Below are positions 7,740-15,763 of a DNA stretch of 34,773 nucleotides, piece by piece. The stretch spans positions 1 to 34,773 of the forward strand of contig CAMZAM010000021.1 of assembly GCA_947304185.1 (NCBI GenBank). Direction: 5' to 3'. Position numbers and translations under genes: made by a program. Every line of letters begins with the position of its first letter. Position 1 is the first letter of the stretch. The notes below the pieces were generated by a model. It had not been told where the DNA came from, made no database searches, and saw only the letters and a list, made by a program, of their open reading frames with translations. Origin of the DNA: an uncultured Bacteroidales bacterium. Lineage in GTDB: Bacteria; Bacteroidota; Bacteroidia; Bacteroidales; F082.

Positions 7740-8793
7740 TTTTCGTGTTGTTTGAGATTTCTCCATTACCCTCTCCCTTCGGTCGAGGTCCAGTCGAAAT
7801 GACGGGAGAATGTGATATAAAAATCAATCTTAAAAAAGCTAAAACCACAACGATATACACCGCCCACATCAAGTAGGTGCGACCTTTCATGACTTTAGCC
7901 TTGTTCAAATCGAAGAAATACTGATACTGATGACGTACTAACGGGTTGAGATACAATTTGTTACCATTGTCAAACTCGATCTCGGTGCGGATATAAGTGT
8001 CATCGTTTGCAAAGTGATAATATCCTTCTGAAACATCGCTAAGTCGTTGTTTTACAATGGCATTCTGTCCGATGAAACGCATCTCTTTCGCCTTTGAGGA
8101 AACAGCGACAAACATTGTATCATTTTTTAGCGTAACACTTTGAAGCTCAGGCATATCGATCAGATTGCCGGTATAATACACAGCATACGAATTGCCGCTT
8201 TCTAGCGATTTGTAAATCGACTCTGGATCATTATCACCGATACAGACCGTCGCATGGTTTTTTCCTGTCGCGATGATGTTCACGCGATGCCCGTTTGAAA
8301 GTGCTATATCCCAGTAATACAACGAGTTATCGCCATCAGACAAAACTTCCATCACTCGATAATGGTCAAGATGCGTCATTTCACCCTTCTTAAAGCCTTT
8401 GGTAGGGTGCGCCGGCGCCACAATTCGCGTGATTTTATTCAACTTATCGATGTTAAACTGCTTATAATGAATGCTTTGCAGGAAAGGATAATCGATTTTC
8501 CGCTCTTTTTCATAACCCAAGCACATATATCGCGTCCCACTCAGCGCATAGCCATATTCGTATACTTTAATTCCTTGATTATCAATGTTTTTAGAACGAA
8601 AATCAAGATAATTTATACGATTGATATTGGAATACGGATTGTATATGAATTCGCCGTTGAATGGCTCGATATCGGCAAAGGAATAAGAAGGCACTGTGAG
8701 GTATAACGCCATGATAACCAATAAGATAGCTCCGATGATGCAAGTCGTCACGAAGCAAAATCTGTTGTTTTTTATCTTATTCCAAAACTTCAT
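7720..8793 (-). CDS. Membrane-anchored protein with degenerate PHP-like domain
   Basis: The start is the ATG at 8793 (MKFWNKIKNNRF); the longer frame to 8850 would include a promoter box at 8818-8825. A membrane helix (about residues 15-35) is followed by an extracytoplasmic domain of ~270 residues and a second helix near the C-terminus (TYLMWAVYIVVVLAFLRLIF). The soluble part resembles the PHP phosphoesterase fold: IVAPAHPTKGF, DHYRVMEVLSDGDN, YYWDIALSNGHRVNIIATG and YKSLESGNSYAVYY follow that family's order. The HxH and other metal ligands are missing, so an inactive relative is likely; this assignment is tentative. The last ~25 residues (HSPVISTGPRPKGEGNGEIS onward) come from a repeat. It is the first gene of a pair with the GT39 enzyme. 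Confidence 0.6.
   Translation of the reverse strand: MKFWNKIKNNRFCFVTTCIIGAILLVIMALYLTVPSYSFADIEPFNGEFIYNPYSNINRINYLDFRSKNIDNQGIKVYEYGYALSGTRYMCLGYEKERKIDYPFLQSIHYKQFNIDKLNKITRIVAPAHPTKGFKKGEMTHLDHYRVMEVLSDGDNSLYYWDIALSNGHRVNIIATGKNHATVCIGDNDPESIYKSLESGNSYAVYYTGNLIDMPELQSVTLKNDTMFVAVSSKAKEMRFIGQNAIVKQRLSDVSEGYYHFANDDTYIRTEIEFDNGNKLYLNPLVRHQYQYFFDLNKAKVMKGRTYLMWAVYIVVVLAFLRLIFISHSPVISTGPRPKGEGNGEISNNTKNENSRQ
7754..7803. repeat. Second copy (single arm) of the GTCATTTCGA palindromic repeat
   Basis: The sequence runs GAGATTTCTCCATTACC...GGTCCAGTCGAAATGAC, the same ends as one arm of the element at 7221-7308 with a slightly longer middle. It sits across the junction of the PHP-like and GT39 genes, giving the first a new C-terminus and the second an alternative ATG. 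Confidence 0.75.
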
Positions 8794-8817
8794 TCTAAAA
8801 ACTCGAAAATTATGATG

Positions 8818-8825
8818 CAAAGTTA
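8818..8825 (-). promoter_or_regulatory. -7 box TAACTTTG of the PHP-like/GT39 pair
   Basis: The match to TAnnTTTG is exact on the minus strand, 24 bases upstream of the ATG at 8793. It is back to back with the sufB promoter. Confidence 0.5.
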
Positions 8826-8865
8826 AAGATTTTTGACAAATAAACGCCAATTCGATAAAATTTTG

Positions 8866-8873
8866 TATTTTTG
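8866..8873 (+). promoter_or_regulatory. -7 box TATTTTTG of the suf genes
   Basis: The match to TAnnTTTG is exact, 26 bases upstream of the sufB ATG at 8900. A TTGACA lies further upstream at 8833, too far away to be a clean -33 element. Confidence 0.5.
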
Positions 8874-8899
8874 CAAATTAATATTTTAGATTTTTGTGT

Positions 8900-10348
8900 A
8901 TGGAGTCAAATCCAAAGGAAAATATTATCGAGGAAGTAACAAATAAGGACTATGAGTTCGGTTTTGTGACCGATATCGAGACCGATTTCATCCCGAAAGG
9001 TTTGAATGAGGACATCATACGCCTTATTTCGAAGAAGAAAGAGGAGCCGGAGTGGCTGTTGGATTTCCGTTTGAAAGCGTTCCGTCACTGGCAGACTCTG
9101 AAGATGCCTACATGGGCGCATCTCACCATTCCACCTATTGATTATCAAGACATTATATATTACGCTGCGCCGAAACAACGCAAGGCAAAGAGTCTCGACG
9201 AGGTCGATCCGGAGCTTCTGGCGACGTTCGACAAACTCGGAATCTCGCTCGACGAACAGAAAAAACTCTCGGGAGTGGCAGTCGACGCCGTGATGGACTC
9301 GACATCGGTTAAGACTACCTTTCAGGAGACGCTCTCAAAGCATGGAATCATCTTCATGTCGTTCAGCGAGGCAGTGAAACAGCACCCTGACTTGGTGAAG
9401 AAATATCTCGGAAAGGTCGTGCCTTACACCGATAACTTCTTTGCGGCATTGAACTCAGCAGTGTTTAGTGACGGCTCGTTCTGCTACGTGCCGAAAGGCG
9501 TGCGCTGCCCGATAGAACTTTCGACATATTTCCGTATCAACGCGGCAAATACCGGCCAGTTTGAACGCACTCTTATCGTCGCCGACGAAGGCGCCTACGT
9601 GAGCTACATGGAAGGCTGCACAGCCCCGCAACGTGATGAGAATCAATTACATGCGGCTATCGTGGAAATTATTTCAGAGAAGGACGCTGAGGTGAAATAT
9701 TCGACAGTGCAGAACTGGTATCCGGGCGACAAAGACGGCAAAGGCGGCATCTACAACTTTGTCACAAAACGGGGCATCTGTCGTGGTGACAACGCCAAGA
9801 TTTCGTGGACACAGGTCGAGACGGGCTCTGCCATCACTTGGAAATACCCGAGCTGCATACTGAAAGGCGACAACACAGTGGCTGAATTCTATTCAGTGGC
9901 TGTCACCAACAACTATCAGCAGGCCGACACCGGCACAAAGATGATTCATATTGGCAAAAACAGCCGTTCGACCATCATCTCGAAGGGTATCTCAGCAGGT
10001 CACAGCCAGAACGGCTACCGCGGATTAGTGAAAGTGGTTCCTGAAGCTTCAAACTGCCGTAATTTCTCGCAATGCGACTCGTTATTGTTGGGTGACCAAT
10101 GCGGTGCTCACACCTGGCCTTACGTGGAATGCGGCAACGACAGCAGCATACTCGAACACGAGGCTACGACGTCGAAGATCTCGGAAGATCAGCTATTCTA
10201 CTGCAACCAGCGTGGCATCCCGACAGAAAAAGCTATCGGCTTGATTGTCAACGGATACGCCAAGGATGTCTTGAACAAACTGCCGATGGAGTTCGCGGTC
10301 GAAGCACAAAAGTTGTTATCAATCACGTTGGAAGGAAGTGTTGGTTAG
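8900..10348 (+). CDS. sufB: Fe-S cluster assembly scaffold protein SufB
   Basis: SufB is the scaffold subunit of the SufBC2D complex on which iron-sulphur clusters are built in the cytoplasm. The 482-residue length and motifs fit: [16 protein letters not shown] and [10 protein letters not shown] near the N-terminus, [19 protein letters not shown] and [19 protein letters not shown] in the middle. [20 protein letters not shown] and [11 protein letters not shown] lie further on, in the beta-helix core that holds the assembly cysteine. The C-terminus has the paired helix segment [15 protein letters not shown] use the ATG at 8900 rather than the TTG six bases earlier. It is the first gene of the suf series and is followed by a palindromic repeat before sufC. 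Confidence 0.97.
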   Translation: MESNPKENIIEEVTNKDYEFGFVTDIETDFIPKGLNEDIIRLISKKKEEPEWLLDFRLKAFRHWQTLKMPTWAHLTIPPIDYQDIIYYAAPKQRKAKSLDEVDPELLATFDKLGISLDEQKKLSGVAVDAVMDSTSVKTTFQETLSKHGIIFMSFSEAVKQHPDLVKKYLGKVVPYTDNFFAALNSAVFSDGSFCYVPKGVRCPIELSTYFRINAANTGQFERTLIVADEGAYVSYMEGCTAPQRDENQLHAAIVEIISEKDAEVKYSTVQNWYPGDKDGKGGIYNFVTKRGICRGDNAKISWTQVETGSAITWKYPSCILKGDNTVAEFYSVAVTNNYQQADTGTKMIHIGKNSRSTIISKGISAGHSQNGYRGLVKVVPEASNCRNFSQCDSLLLGDQCGAHTWPYVECGNDSSILEHEATTSKISEDQLFYCNQRGIPTEKAIGLIVNGYAKDVLNKLPMEFAVEAQKLLSITLEGSVG

Positions 10349-10353
10349 CCCAC

Positions 10354-10389
10354 GTCATTTCGACCGACCGCAGGGAGTGGAGAAATCTC
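10354..10389. repeat. Third copy of the palindromic repeat, between sufB and sufC
   Basis: GTCATTTCGACCGACCGCAG... ending GGAGAAATCTC is a single arm nearly identical to the inverse of 7273-7308. It fills most of the 70-base sufB-sufC spacer and lengthens the open frame upstream of sufC without being part of that protein. Confidence 0.85.
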
Positions 10390-10418
10390 AAATAAGAAAA
10401 AACAAACAAACTATAGAT

Positions 10419-11171
10419 ATGTTACTGAATATCAAGAATTTACATGTCTCAATCGGAGGCAAGGAAATATTAAAAGGCTTCAACCTCGGAGTGAACGAGG
10501 GCGAGATTCACGCCATCATGGGTCCTAACGGAACAGGCAAGAGCACATGGGCTGCCGCCGTCACAGGTCGCGAAGGCTATGAGATTACCGAAGGCGAAAT
10601 CTGGTACAAAGGCCAGAACATCGTCGGGATGCCACCAGAGGAACGCGCTAACCTTGGCATCTTCCTGAGTTTCCAGTATCCAGTGGAGATCCCAGGCGTT
10701 TCGATGCAGAACTTCATGCGCACAGCCGTCAACTCAAAGCGTGAATATCAAGGACTCCCGCCGATGTCGATGATCGACTTCACAAAGATGATGAAGCAGA
10801 AGCAGGCCATGGTGGAGATCACCGAGAAACTGCAGAACCGCTATGTCAACGTTGGCTTTTCGGGCGGCGAGAAGAAGAAAAACGAGATCTTCCAGATGGC
10901 GATGCTCGAACCAGAGCTCTCAATCCTCGACGAGACCGACTCTGGCTTGGACATCGACGCCCTTCGTATCGTGGCAAATGGCGTCAATCAGCTGCATAAC
11001 GAGCATAACGCCTTCGTGGTAATCACTCACTATCAACGACTTCTGGATTATATCGTACCTGATTTCGTTCATGTGATGTACGATGGCCGCATCGTGAAAT
11101 CGGGCGACAAGAAACTCGCACTCGAGCTCGAAGAGAAGGGCTATGAATGGGTTAAAGAACTGAAACTCTAA
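10419..11171 (+). CDS. sufC: Fe-S cluster assembly ATPase SufC
   Basis: SufC is the ABC-type ATPase that drives conformational change in SufBC2D. The 250-residue protein shows a Walker A (GPNGTGKST, about residue 37), the variant ABC signature FSGGEKKKNEIFQ (about residue 147), a Walker B with the family-typical LDETDSGLDIDAL, and the switch histidine in VITHYQRLL. The start at 10419 (MLLNIKNLHVSIGG) matches the family N-terminus; the frame continues upstream only because the repeat at 10354-10389 lacks stops. sufD follows after 11 bases. Confidence 0.97.
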   Translation: MLLNIKNLHVSIGGKEILKGFNLGVNEGEIHAIMGPNGTGKSTWAAAVTGREGYEITEGEIWYKGQNIVGMPPEERANLGIFLSFQYPVEIPGVSMQNFMRTAVNSKREYQGLPPMSMIDFTKMMKQKQAMVEITEKLQNRYVNVGFSGGEKKKNEIFQMAMLEPELSILDETDSGLDIDALRIVANGVNQLHNEHNAFVVITHYQRLLDYIVPDFVHVMYDGRIVKSGDKKLALELEEKGYEWVKELKL

Positions 11172-11182
11172 CACTTACGACG

Positions 11183-12016
11183 ATGGCTTATCTCGAAAAT
11201 AACATAATAGTCGGAAAGAATCAGAGTCGTCAGCTCGTAATCTTGGACGACAGCAGTCATCTGCAGTCGAATGAGGAACAGTGCGACATCGTGATGGAGG
11301 AAAACTCCACGCTTGAGCTGTACAGGATACAGAATCTCAACGATGACTCCGAACTCACGACGCATATCTCCATCAAGCAGGCCGCAAACAGCAGCGTGCA
11401 TTTTGTGTTGGTGACGTTCAACACAGGTTTTGTTAGGAATAATATTAATGTCGACCTCAATGGTGAAGGCGCCGATCTGCAGATTTATGGTCTTTATCTT
11501 CTCGACAAGAAACAACACGTCGAGAACCTCATGAAAATCAACCATAACGTGCCGAACTGCAGCAGCAACGAGAAATTCAAGGGTATCTTAGACGACGAAG
11601 CATCGGCAGTGTTCAACGGTCATGTGATGGTAGCTCCGCATGCACAAAAAACCAACGCTTATCAGAACAACAGCAACATAATTTTGACCGACAAGGCCAA
11701 AATCAACACAATGCCGTTCCTTGAGATCTATGCCGACGACGTGAAATGTTCGCATGGCACATCGACAGGTCAGCTCGACCAGGATGCGATGTTTTATATG
11801 CGCCAGCGAGGCATCAAGAAAGAGGATGCAAGGATGCTTCTGATGTATGCTTTTGCAGCGGAGATAAGCAATCACATCAAGATTGAGAGCGTCCACGACA
11901 GCATCGACGACATGATAAAACGCCGTCTGAAAGGCGAACTCTCGAGTTGTGACACCTGTATCTTCCAGTGCAGCAACAAAGAAAAAGTTTTCAAAATCGA
12001 CTTGAGTAAAATATAA
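11183..12016 (+). CDS. sufD: Short SufD-like Fe-S assembly protein
   Basis: SufD pairs with SufB in the SufBC2D scaffold and is needed for iron entry. The beta-helix core and C-terminus are recognisable: ILDDEASAVFNGHVMVAPHA, QKTNAYQNNSNIILTDKAKI, LEIYADDVKCSHGTSTGQLD and MFYMRQRGIKKEDARMLL. At 277 residues it is well short of the roughly 430-450 usual for the family. The helical N-terminal domain is absent, and the gene begins 11 bases after sufC with no room for it. The C-terminus carries a cysteine-rich stretch (SCDTCIFQC). The frame is intact and the conserved His/Cys region is present, so it is probably functional in a reduced form. Confidence 0.9.
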   Translation: MAYLENNIIVGKNQSRQLVILDDSSHLQSNEEQCDIVMEENSTLELYRIQNLNDDSELTTHISIKQAANSSVHFVLVTFNTGFVRNNINVDLNGEGADLQIYGLYLLDKKQHVENLMKINHNVPNCSSNEKFKGILDDEASAVFNGHVMVAPHAQKTNAYQNNSNIILTDKAKINTMPFLEIYADDVKCSHGTSTGQLDQDAMFYMRQRGIKKEDARMLLMYAFAAEISNHIKIESVHDSIDDMIKRRLKGELSSCDTCIFQCSNKEKVFKIDLSKI

Positions 12017-12021
12017 ATTAC

Positions 12022-12029
12022 TATATTTG
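12022..12029 (+). promoter_or_regulatory. -7 box TATATTTG upstream of the lipoprotein gene
   Basis: An exact TAnnTTTG match lies just past the sufD stop and 24 bases before the ATG at 12053, giving the lipoprotein its own transcript. Confidence 0.55.
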
Positions 12030-12052
12030 CAAAAAATTTAACCCTTAAAAAC

Positions 12053-12616
12053 ATGAAAACAATGAAAAACACATTCAGAAAGAGCATGGCTCTATTAGCC
12101 TTGGTGGCAGTTATTGCTTTGGCTTTCACAGGTTGTAAAAAGGACAGCTCATCAAGCAGCGGCGGTGGCAACACCCCAACCCCTACTCCTCCAACAGGCA
12201 ACTATGGCACAGTTACAGTTGCAGGTCAAACTTATAATATCGCACTTGCCGGTTATGAGGCATATTATGATGATGAGTTAAGTCAGTACTTTGTGACAAT
12301 AGTTTTAGCTGATAGAACTAATATTCAAACTGCCAATATGGTTGAACTCACTATTGTTGGTGCACAGAATCTTCCTGCAAGCGGCACTTACAATTACACC
12401 ATTCAGGATCCTATGCCAGTCGGCTCATGCGGTGGTATGCTGTCATCGCCACAAAATGGTGATTTGATTTGCATTGATGGAACTTTGACAGTTTCAGGAA
12501 CAAGTGACAATTACACTATTAACACATCAGGCAGTGCCACTCCTATGGGAATGGGTGGCAGTCAGGAGATGCCATTTAGCGTACACTTCGAGGGACCACT
12601 CATGCAGGGGAGATAA
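12053..12616 (+). CDS. Small lipoprotein of unknown function
   Basis: A signal sequence ends in the lipobox LAFTGC (Cys28), followed by KKDSSSSSGGG, a low-complexity and acidic/serine linker like those that direct Bacteroidetes lipoproteins to the outer membrane. A Pro/Thr linker (PTPTPPTG) follows. The remaining ~130 residues look like a single beta-sandwich (YGTVTVAGQTYNIALAGYEA, LPASGTYNYTIQ, PFSVHFEG). I do not recognise the family. ATG at 12053 and 12062 are both possible. The gene has its own promoter and a terminator, so it is an independent unit placed inside the suf cluster. Confidence 0.8.
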   Translation: MKTMKNTFRKSMALLALVAVIALAFTGCKKDSSSSSGGGNTPTPTPPTGNYGTVTVAGQTYNIALAGYEAYYDDELSQYFVTIVLADRTNIQTANMVELTIVGAQNLPASGTYNYTIQDPMPVGSCGGMLSSPQNGDLICIDGTLTVSGTSDNYTINTSGSATPMGMGGSQEMPFSVHFEGPLMQGR

Positions 12617-12639
12617 AGATTTTATTGATAAAAATGAAC

Positions 12640-12675
12640 AATCGCGGCATGTTTTGTGCTGCGATTGTTTTTTTT
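12640..12675 (+). terminator. Rho-independent terminator of the lipoprotein gene
   Basis: A 10-base stem (AATCGCGGCA at 12640-12649 with TGCTGCGATT at 12657-12666, one G-U) is followed by GTTTTTTTT. It separates the lipoprotein gene from sufS. Confidence 0.85.
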
Positions 12676-12677
12676 AG

Positions 12678-12685
12678 TATCTTTG
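12678..12685 (+). promoter_or_regulatory. -7 box TATCTTTG of sufS-sufE-sufT
   Basis: The box is immediately downstream of the lipoprotein terminator and 20 bases upstream of the TTG start of sufS, so the second half of the suf cluster is a separate transcript with a very short leader. Confidence 0.6.
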
Positions 12686-12705
12686 CGAGTTAAAACATTA
12701 CAATT

Positions 12706-13929
12706 TTGAACCATTTCGATGTAAACGATATACGGAAGCAGTTTCCGGTGCTCGACCAACAGGTTTACGGCAAGCCGCTGGTGTATTTCGACAATGCAGC
12801 GACCACGCAGAAACCGCTTTGCGTGATTGAACGTGAGCGCGATTATTATCTGCATGAGAACTGCAACATCCACCGTGGAGTGCATTACCTCAGCCAAATG
12901 GCGACGGAAGCTTACGAGAACGCCCGCAAGACCGTGGCACAGTTTATCAATGCACGACAGGCACAGGAAATTGTCTTCACCAGAGGCACAACGGAATCGC
13001 TGAATCTGCTGGCGACTTCATTGGGACAACTTCTTGTGAATGAAGGAGATAAAGTAGTGGTGAGTGCCATGGAGCATCACTCCAACATGGTGCCTTGGCA
13101 GCAGATGCTTATGCGTTCTAAAGGCGAACTGCTCGTAATCCGCATGGACAAAAACGGCGTCCTTGACTTGAACCATTATGAAGAGTTGCTGAAGCAACGT
13201 CCGAAAATCGTTTCTATCGCTCACATTTCCAACACTTTAGGCACAGTGAATCCTGTTAAGGAGATGATAGCGATGGCACATAGATACGACATCCCGGTGG
13301 TGATTGACGGAGCACAGTCGATGGCTCACCAAGTCGTTGATGTTCAAGACCTTGACTGCGACTTTTACGTCTTTTCAGGTCATAAGATGTACGCTCCTAT
13401 GGGCATCGGCGGCTTGTACGGCAAGATGGAATGGCTCGAGAAGATGCCTCCGTATCAGTTTGGCGGCGAGATGGTCGACACCGTGAGTTTCGAGAAGACC
13501 ACATTCAACAAAGTTCCGTTTAAGTTTGAGGCCGGAACACCGAATGTGGGTGCGGCTCTTGGTCTTGAGACAGCAGTGAAGTTCATCAAAAGCTATGACC
13601 GTCAGAAAGTCGAGGCATACGAAGACGAACTTTTGAGATATGCCATAGAGAAACTTTCGAGCGTTGAAGGGATGAGGTTCATAGGGGAGGCACCGAAGCG
13701 TAACGGGCTCGTGAGTTTCGTTATCGACGGCATCCATCCTTACGATTTGGGCACTATCATCGACAAGATGGGAGTGGCAGTGCGCACCGGCCATCATTGC
13801 GCCGAGCCGGTGATGACGTTCTTCGGAATCCCGGGAACGGTGAGGGCGTCGTTCGCGATGTATAACACTAAGGAAGAAATTGATGTTTTTGTAAAAGCTG
13901 TTGAAAGGGCAGCGAATATGTTAAGATAA
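12706..13929 (+). CDS. sufS: Cysteine desulfurase SufS
   Basis: SufS takes sulphur from cysteine with pyridoxal phosphate and passes it to SufE. Motifs present are the PLP lysine in VFSGHKMYAPMG (Lys227), the substrate/PLP region VVVSAMEHHSNMVPW, VVIDGAQSMAHQ, and the active-site cysteine in RTGHHCAEP (Cys365). The 407-residue length is normal. The start is a TTG at 12706: the family N-terminus (FDVNDIRKQFPVL) begins only three codons later and no in-frame ATG is nearby. The stop overlaps the sufE start by one base. Confidence 0.96.
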   Translation: MNHFDVNDIRKQFPVLDQQVYGKPLVYFDNAATTQKPLCVIERERDYYLHENCNIHRGVHYLSQMATEAYENARKTVAQFINARQAQEIVFTRGTTESLNLLATSLGQLLVNEGDKVVVSAMEHHSNMVPWQQMLMRSKGELLVIRMDKNGVLDLNHYEELLKQRPKIVSIAHISNTLGTVNPVKEMIAMAHRYDIPVVIDGAQSMAHQVVDVQDLDCDFYVFSGHKMYAPMGIGGLYGKMEWLEKMPPYQFGGEMVDTVSFEKTTFNKVPFKFEAGTPNVGAALGLETAVKFIKSYDRQKVEAYEDELLRYAIEKLSSVEGMRFIGEAPKRNGLVSFVIDGIHPYDLGTIIDKMGVAVRTGHHCAEPVMTFFGIPGTVRASFAMYNTKEEIDVFVKAVERAANMLR

Positions 13930-14342
13930 TGACTATCAAAGAAATACAAGATTCAATAGTTGAAGAGTTTTCGATGTTCGACGACTGGATGGATCGTTAC
14001 GCGATGCTCATCGAGATGGGGAAGGAGTGTCCTATCATCGACCCACAATATCGAAACGACAACTACCTCATAAATGGCTGTCAGTCAAGGGTTTGGCTTC
14101 ATGCAGAGAAAAAAGATGGCAAGATTTATTTCACTGCCGACAGCGACGCCGTCATCACTAAAGGCATCATCAACTTATTAATAAAGGTGTTTTCGGGACA
14201 GACTCCTGCCGATATCCTGGCTGCCGACATGAGTTTCTTGGATGAGATAGGCTTGAAAGAGCATTTGTCGCCAACACGTTCGAATGGCTTGTTAAGCATG
14301 GTGAAACAGATGATGTTGTACGCAGAAGTAATGAACAATTGA
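13929..14342 (+). CDS. sufE: Sulphur acceptor protein SufE
   Basis: SufE accepts persulphide sulphur from SufS and delivers it to SufB. The family motif NGCQSRVWLHAEKKDGKIYF contains the acceptor cysteine (Cys51). The N-terminal DSIVEEFSMFDDWMDRYAML and the later ITKGIINLLIKVFSGQTPAD are also typical. The 137-residue length is normal. TAATG coupling with sufS and overlap with the next gene point to one transcript. Confidence 0.96.
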   Translation: MTIKEIQDSIVEEFSMFDDWMDRYAMLIEMGKECPIIDPQYRNDNYLINGCQSRVWLHAEKKDGKIYFTADSDAVITKGIINLLIKVFSGQTPADILAADMSFLDEIGLKEHLSPTRSNGLLSMVKQMMLYAEVMNN

Positions 14343-14344
14343 TT

Positions 14345-14695
14345 ATGAAAGAAGAAGAGAAAAATGAATTGCGCGAGCGCGTGATTGCTGTGCTGAGCGG
14401 TATCTACGACCCTGAGATACCAGTCGACATATACAAACTGGGCTTGATTTATGAGATTAATATCGACGATGAAGGTGCGGTGAAGATACTTATGACAGTG
14501 ACGGCACCGAACTGCCCTGTCGCCGACTATCTCCCTAATTTCGTTAAGGAGAAAGTCAGCGCTATAATGGGCGTTAAGTCGTGTGATGTGGAGCTCACCT
14601 TCGAGCCGGCATGGAGTCCTGCTAGCCTCTCTGAAGAGGTGCGTGCTGAACTCGGTCTCGACGAAGGCTTCGGCTTCAGCGATATGATGTATTAG
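14345..14695 (+). CDS. SufT-like Fe-S assembly protein (DUF59/MIP18 family)
   Basis: A single MIP18/DUF59 domain of 116 residues, known in many bacteria as the last gene of suf clusters (SufT) and involved in cluster maturation or delivery. Key features are YDPEIPVDIYKLGLIYEI, MTVTAPNCPVADYLP with the conserved cysteine, and VELTFEPAWSP. I start at the ATG at 14345, two bases after the sufE stop, rather than the TTG six bases upstream. It lies at the end of the sufS-sufE unit and converges with the choline-kinase-like gene only 3 bases away. Confidence 0.9.
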   Translation: MKEEEKNELRERVIAVLSGIYDPEIPVDIYKLGLIYEINIDDEGAVKILMTVTAPNCPVADYLPNFVKEKVSAIMGVKSCDVELTFEPAWSPASLSEEVRAELGLDEGFGFSDMMY

Positions 14696-14698
14696 TCT

Positions 14699-15562
14699 TT
14701 ACTTGCAGTTTCCAATCAGATCCTTCGCCATGCCTAAGAACATGAAGGCGACGGCGTTGAAATCCATGTTCAGATCCTTGCTTAAGCCAACTTTATCTTT
14801 GAAGATGGCGACGTTGAACCATTGCAGGCACTGGAATGCGCGGTGGAAATACAGACGATTCAGCTCTTCCTGCGTCGGTTTGTGGCCGACATAAGCCTCG
14901 AGCAACGACAAAGCTTTGTCGAAGCCGGCGTTTCCATAGCATGCGATATCGTAGAACGGGTCATTCATGCCGGCAAATTCCCAGTCCAAGACATAGAACT
15001 TATCTTTCGCGATGACGAGGTTTGTAGGCTGATAGTCGCAGTGGCAAGGCACTTTTTTCACCTCTTTGTAAAGCTTGCGCATCTCGTCGAGAGTGTGACG
15101 GAGTTCGATATATTCCTGAGGATGTTTGAAGCCAAGGTCGGTGCAGTATTTCTCGTAGGTGTCAAGACGTCCGAAAGCGTTGTAGTCGTTGAACTTTATG
15201 TCGCTGTTGTGAAGCTTCTTCAGAGCCTTCACCGACATCTCGTTGTAAGAGACGACGTCGGTTGTCGACATGATGGTGCCATCGACGTATTTCGCAAGTT
15301 TCTCGCCTGAGCGGATCTCAACGTAAACTGTCTCATTGTTAAGGTCGAGTTTCTCCACTTCCTTGATGTTGGCGTCTTCTTCCACGCGGTCGACGAAACG
15401 TTCGGCGAACTTACCCGGCACGCGGTAGGTGTATAATTCTCCTTTACACTCCACGACATAGGTGTAGTTGCTCATTCCGCCTTCGAGGCGTTTCACGATT
15501 TTAGCGTCGGTAGCTTGCAGTAAAGCATTGACTCTTCTGATGATATAAAGTTCAATTTCCAT
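14699..15562 (-). CDS. Choline kinase/LicA-like phosphotransferase
   Basis: A kinase of the choline/ethanolamine kinase branch of the aminoglycoside phosphotransferase fold, acting in the cytoplasm on a small alcohol or amine. The catalytic loop HCDYQPTN (about residues 174-181) and the metal-binding DWEFAGMNDPFYDIA (about 193) are intact, and LEGGMSNYTYVVECKGELY is the nucleotide-binding N-lobe. The 287-residue length is normal. The substrate cannot be read from sequence: choline for phosphocholine decoration, ethanolamine, or another amine are all possible. It is a single-gene unit with a TATCTTTG promoter box at 15601-15608. Confidence 0.85.
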   Translation of the reverse strand: MEIELYIIRRVNALLQATDAKIVKRLEGGMSNYTYVVECKGELYTYRVPGKFAERFVDRVEEDANIKEVEKLDLNNETVYVEIRSGEKLAKYVDGTIMSTTDVVSYNEMSVKALKKLHNSDIKFNDYNAFGRLDTYEKYCTDLGFKHPQEYIELRHTLDEMRKLYKEVKKVPCHCDYQPTNLVIAKDKFYVLDWEFAGMNDPFYDIACYGNAGFDKALSLLEAYVGHKPTQEELNRLYFHRAFQCLQWFNVAIFKDKVGLSKDLNMDFNAVAFMFLGMAKDLIGNCK

Positions 15563-15600
15563 CGTAATAAATGTTTAATTATCGTTTTCAAAATTGGGTG

Positions 15601-15608
15601 CAAAGATA
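15601..15608 (-). promoter_or_regulatory. -7 box TATCTTTG of the choline-kinase-like gene
   Basis: An exact match on the minus strand, 38 bases upstream of the ATG at 15562. Confidence 0.5.
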
Positions 15609-15631
15609 TAATATTTTTTTGAATTTTTCTT

Positions 15632-15659
15632 TTGATTTCATAAAAATTTTGTAATTTTG
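15632..15659 (+). promoter_or_regulatory. Promoter of the tRNA gene
   Basis: TTG (15632-15634), a 17-base spacer and TAATTTTG (15652-15659) place the start of transcription about 6 bases before the mature tRNA. Confidence 0.65.
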
Positions 15660-15671
15660 CATCGCAAAAAT

Positions 15672-15744
15672 GGGGGTTTAGCTCATCTGGTAGAGCGTTA
15701 GGTTCGCAATCTAAAGGTGGCCGGTTCGAGTCCGGTATCCTCCA
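15672..15744 (+). tRNA. tRNA-Ala (anticodon CGC)
   Basis: A full cloverleaf can be drawn: acceptor GGGGGTT/ATCCTCC with one T-T mismatch, D stem GCTC/GAGC, and anticodon stem TTAGG/TCTAA with loop TTCGCAA. The T stem is GCCGG/CCGGT with TTCGAGT loop, and the discriminator is A73. The G3-T70 pair is the alanine identity element, in agreement with anticodon CGC. The 3' CCA is not encoded. Confidence 0.93.
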
Positions 15745-15763
15745 CAAGATCAAATGGTTATAA

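Noticed and set aside
10338..10418. N-terminal extension of SufC
   Set aside because: These codons come from the palindromic repeat; the SufC family N-terminus begins at 10419.
14822..15310. 162-residue plus-strand ORF opposite the choline-kinase-like gene
   Set aside because: Antisense shadow; the minus frame has an intact HCDYQPTN kinase motif.
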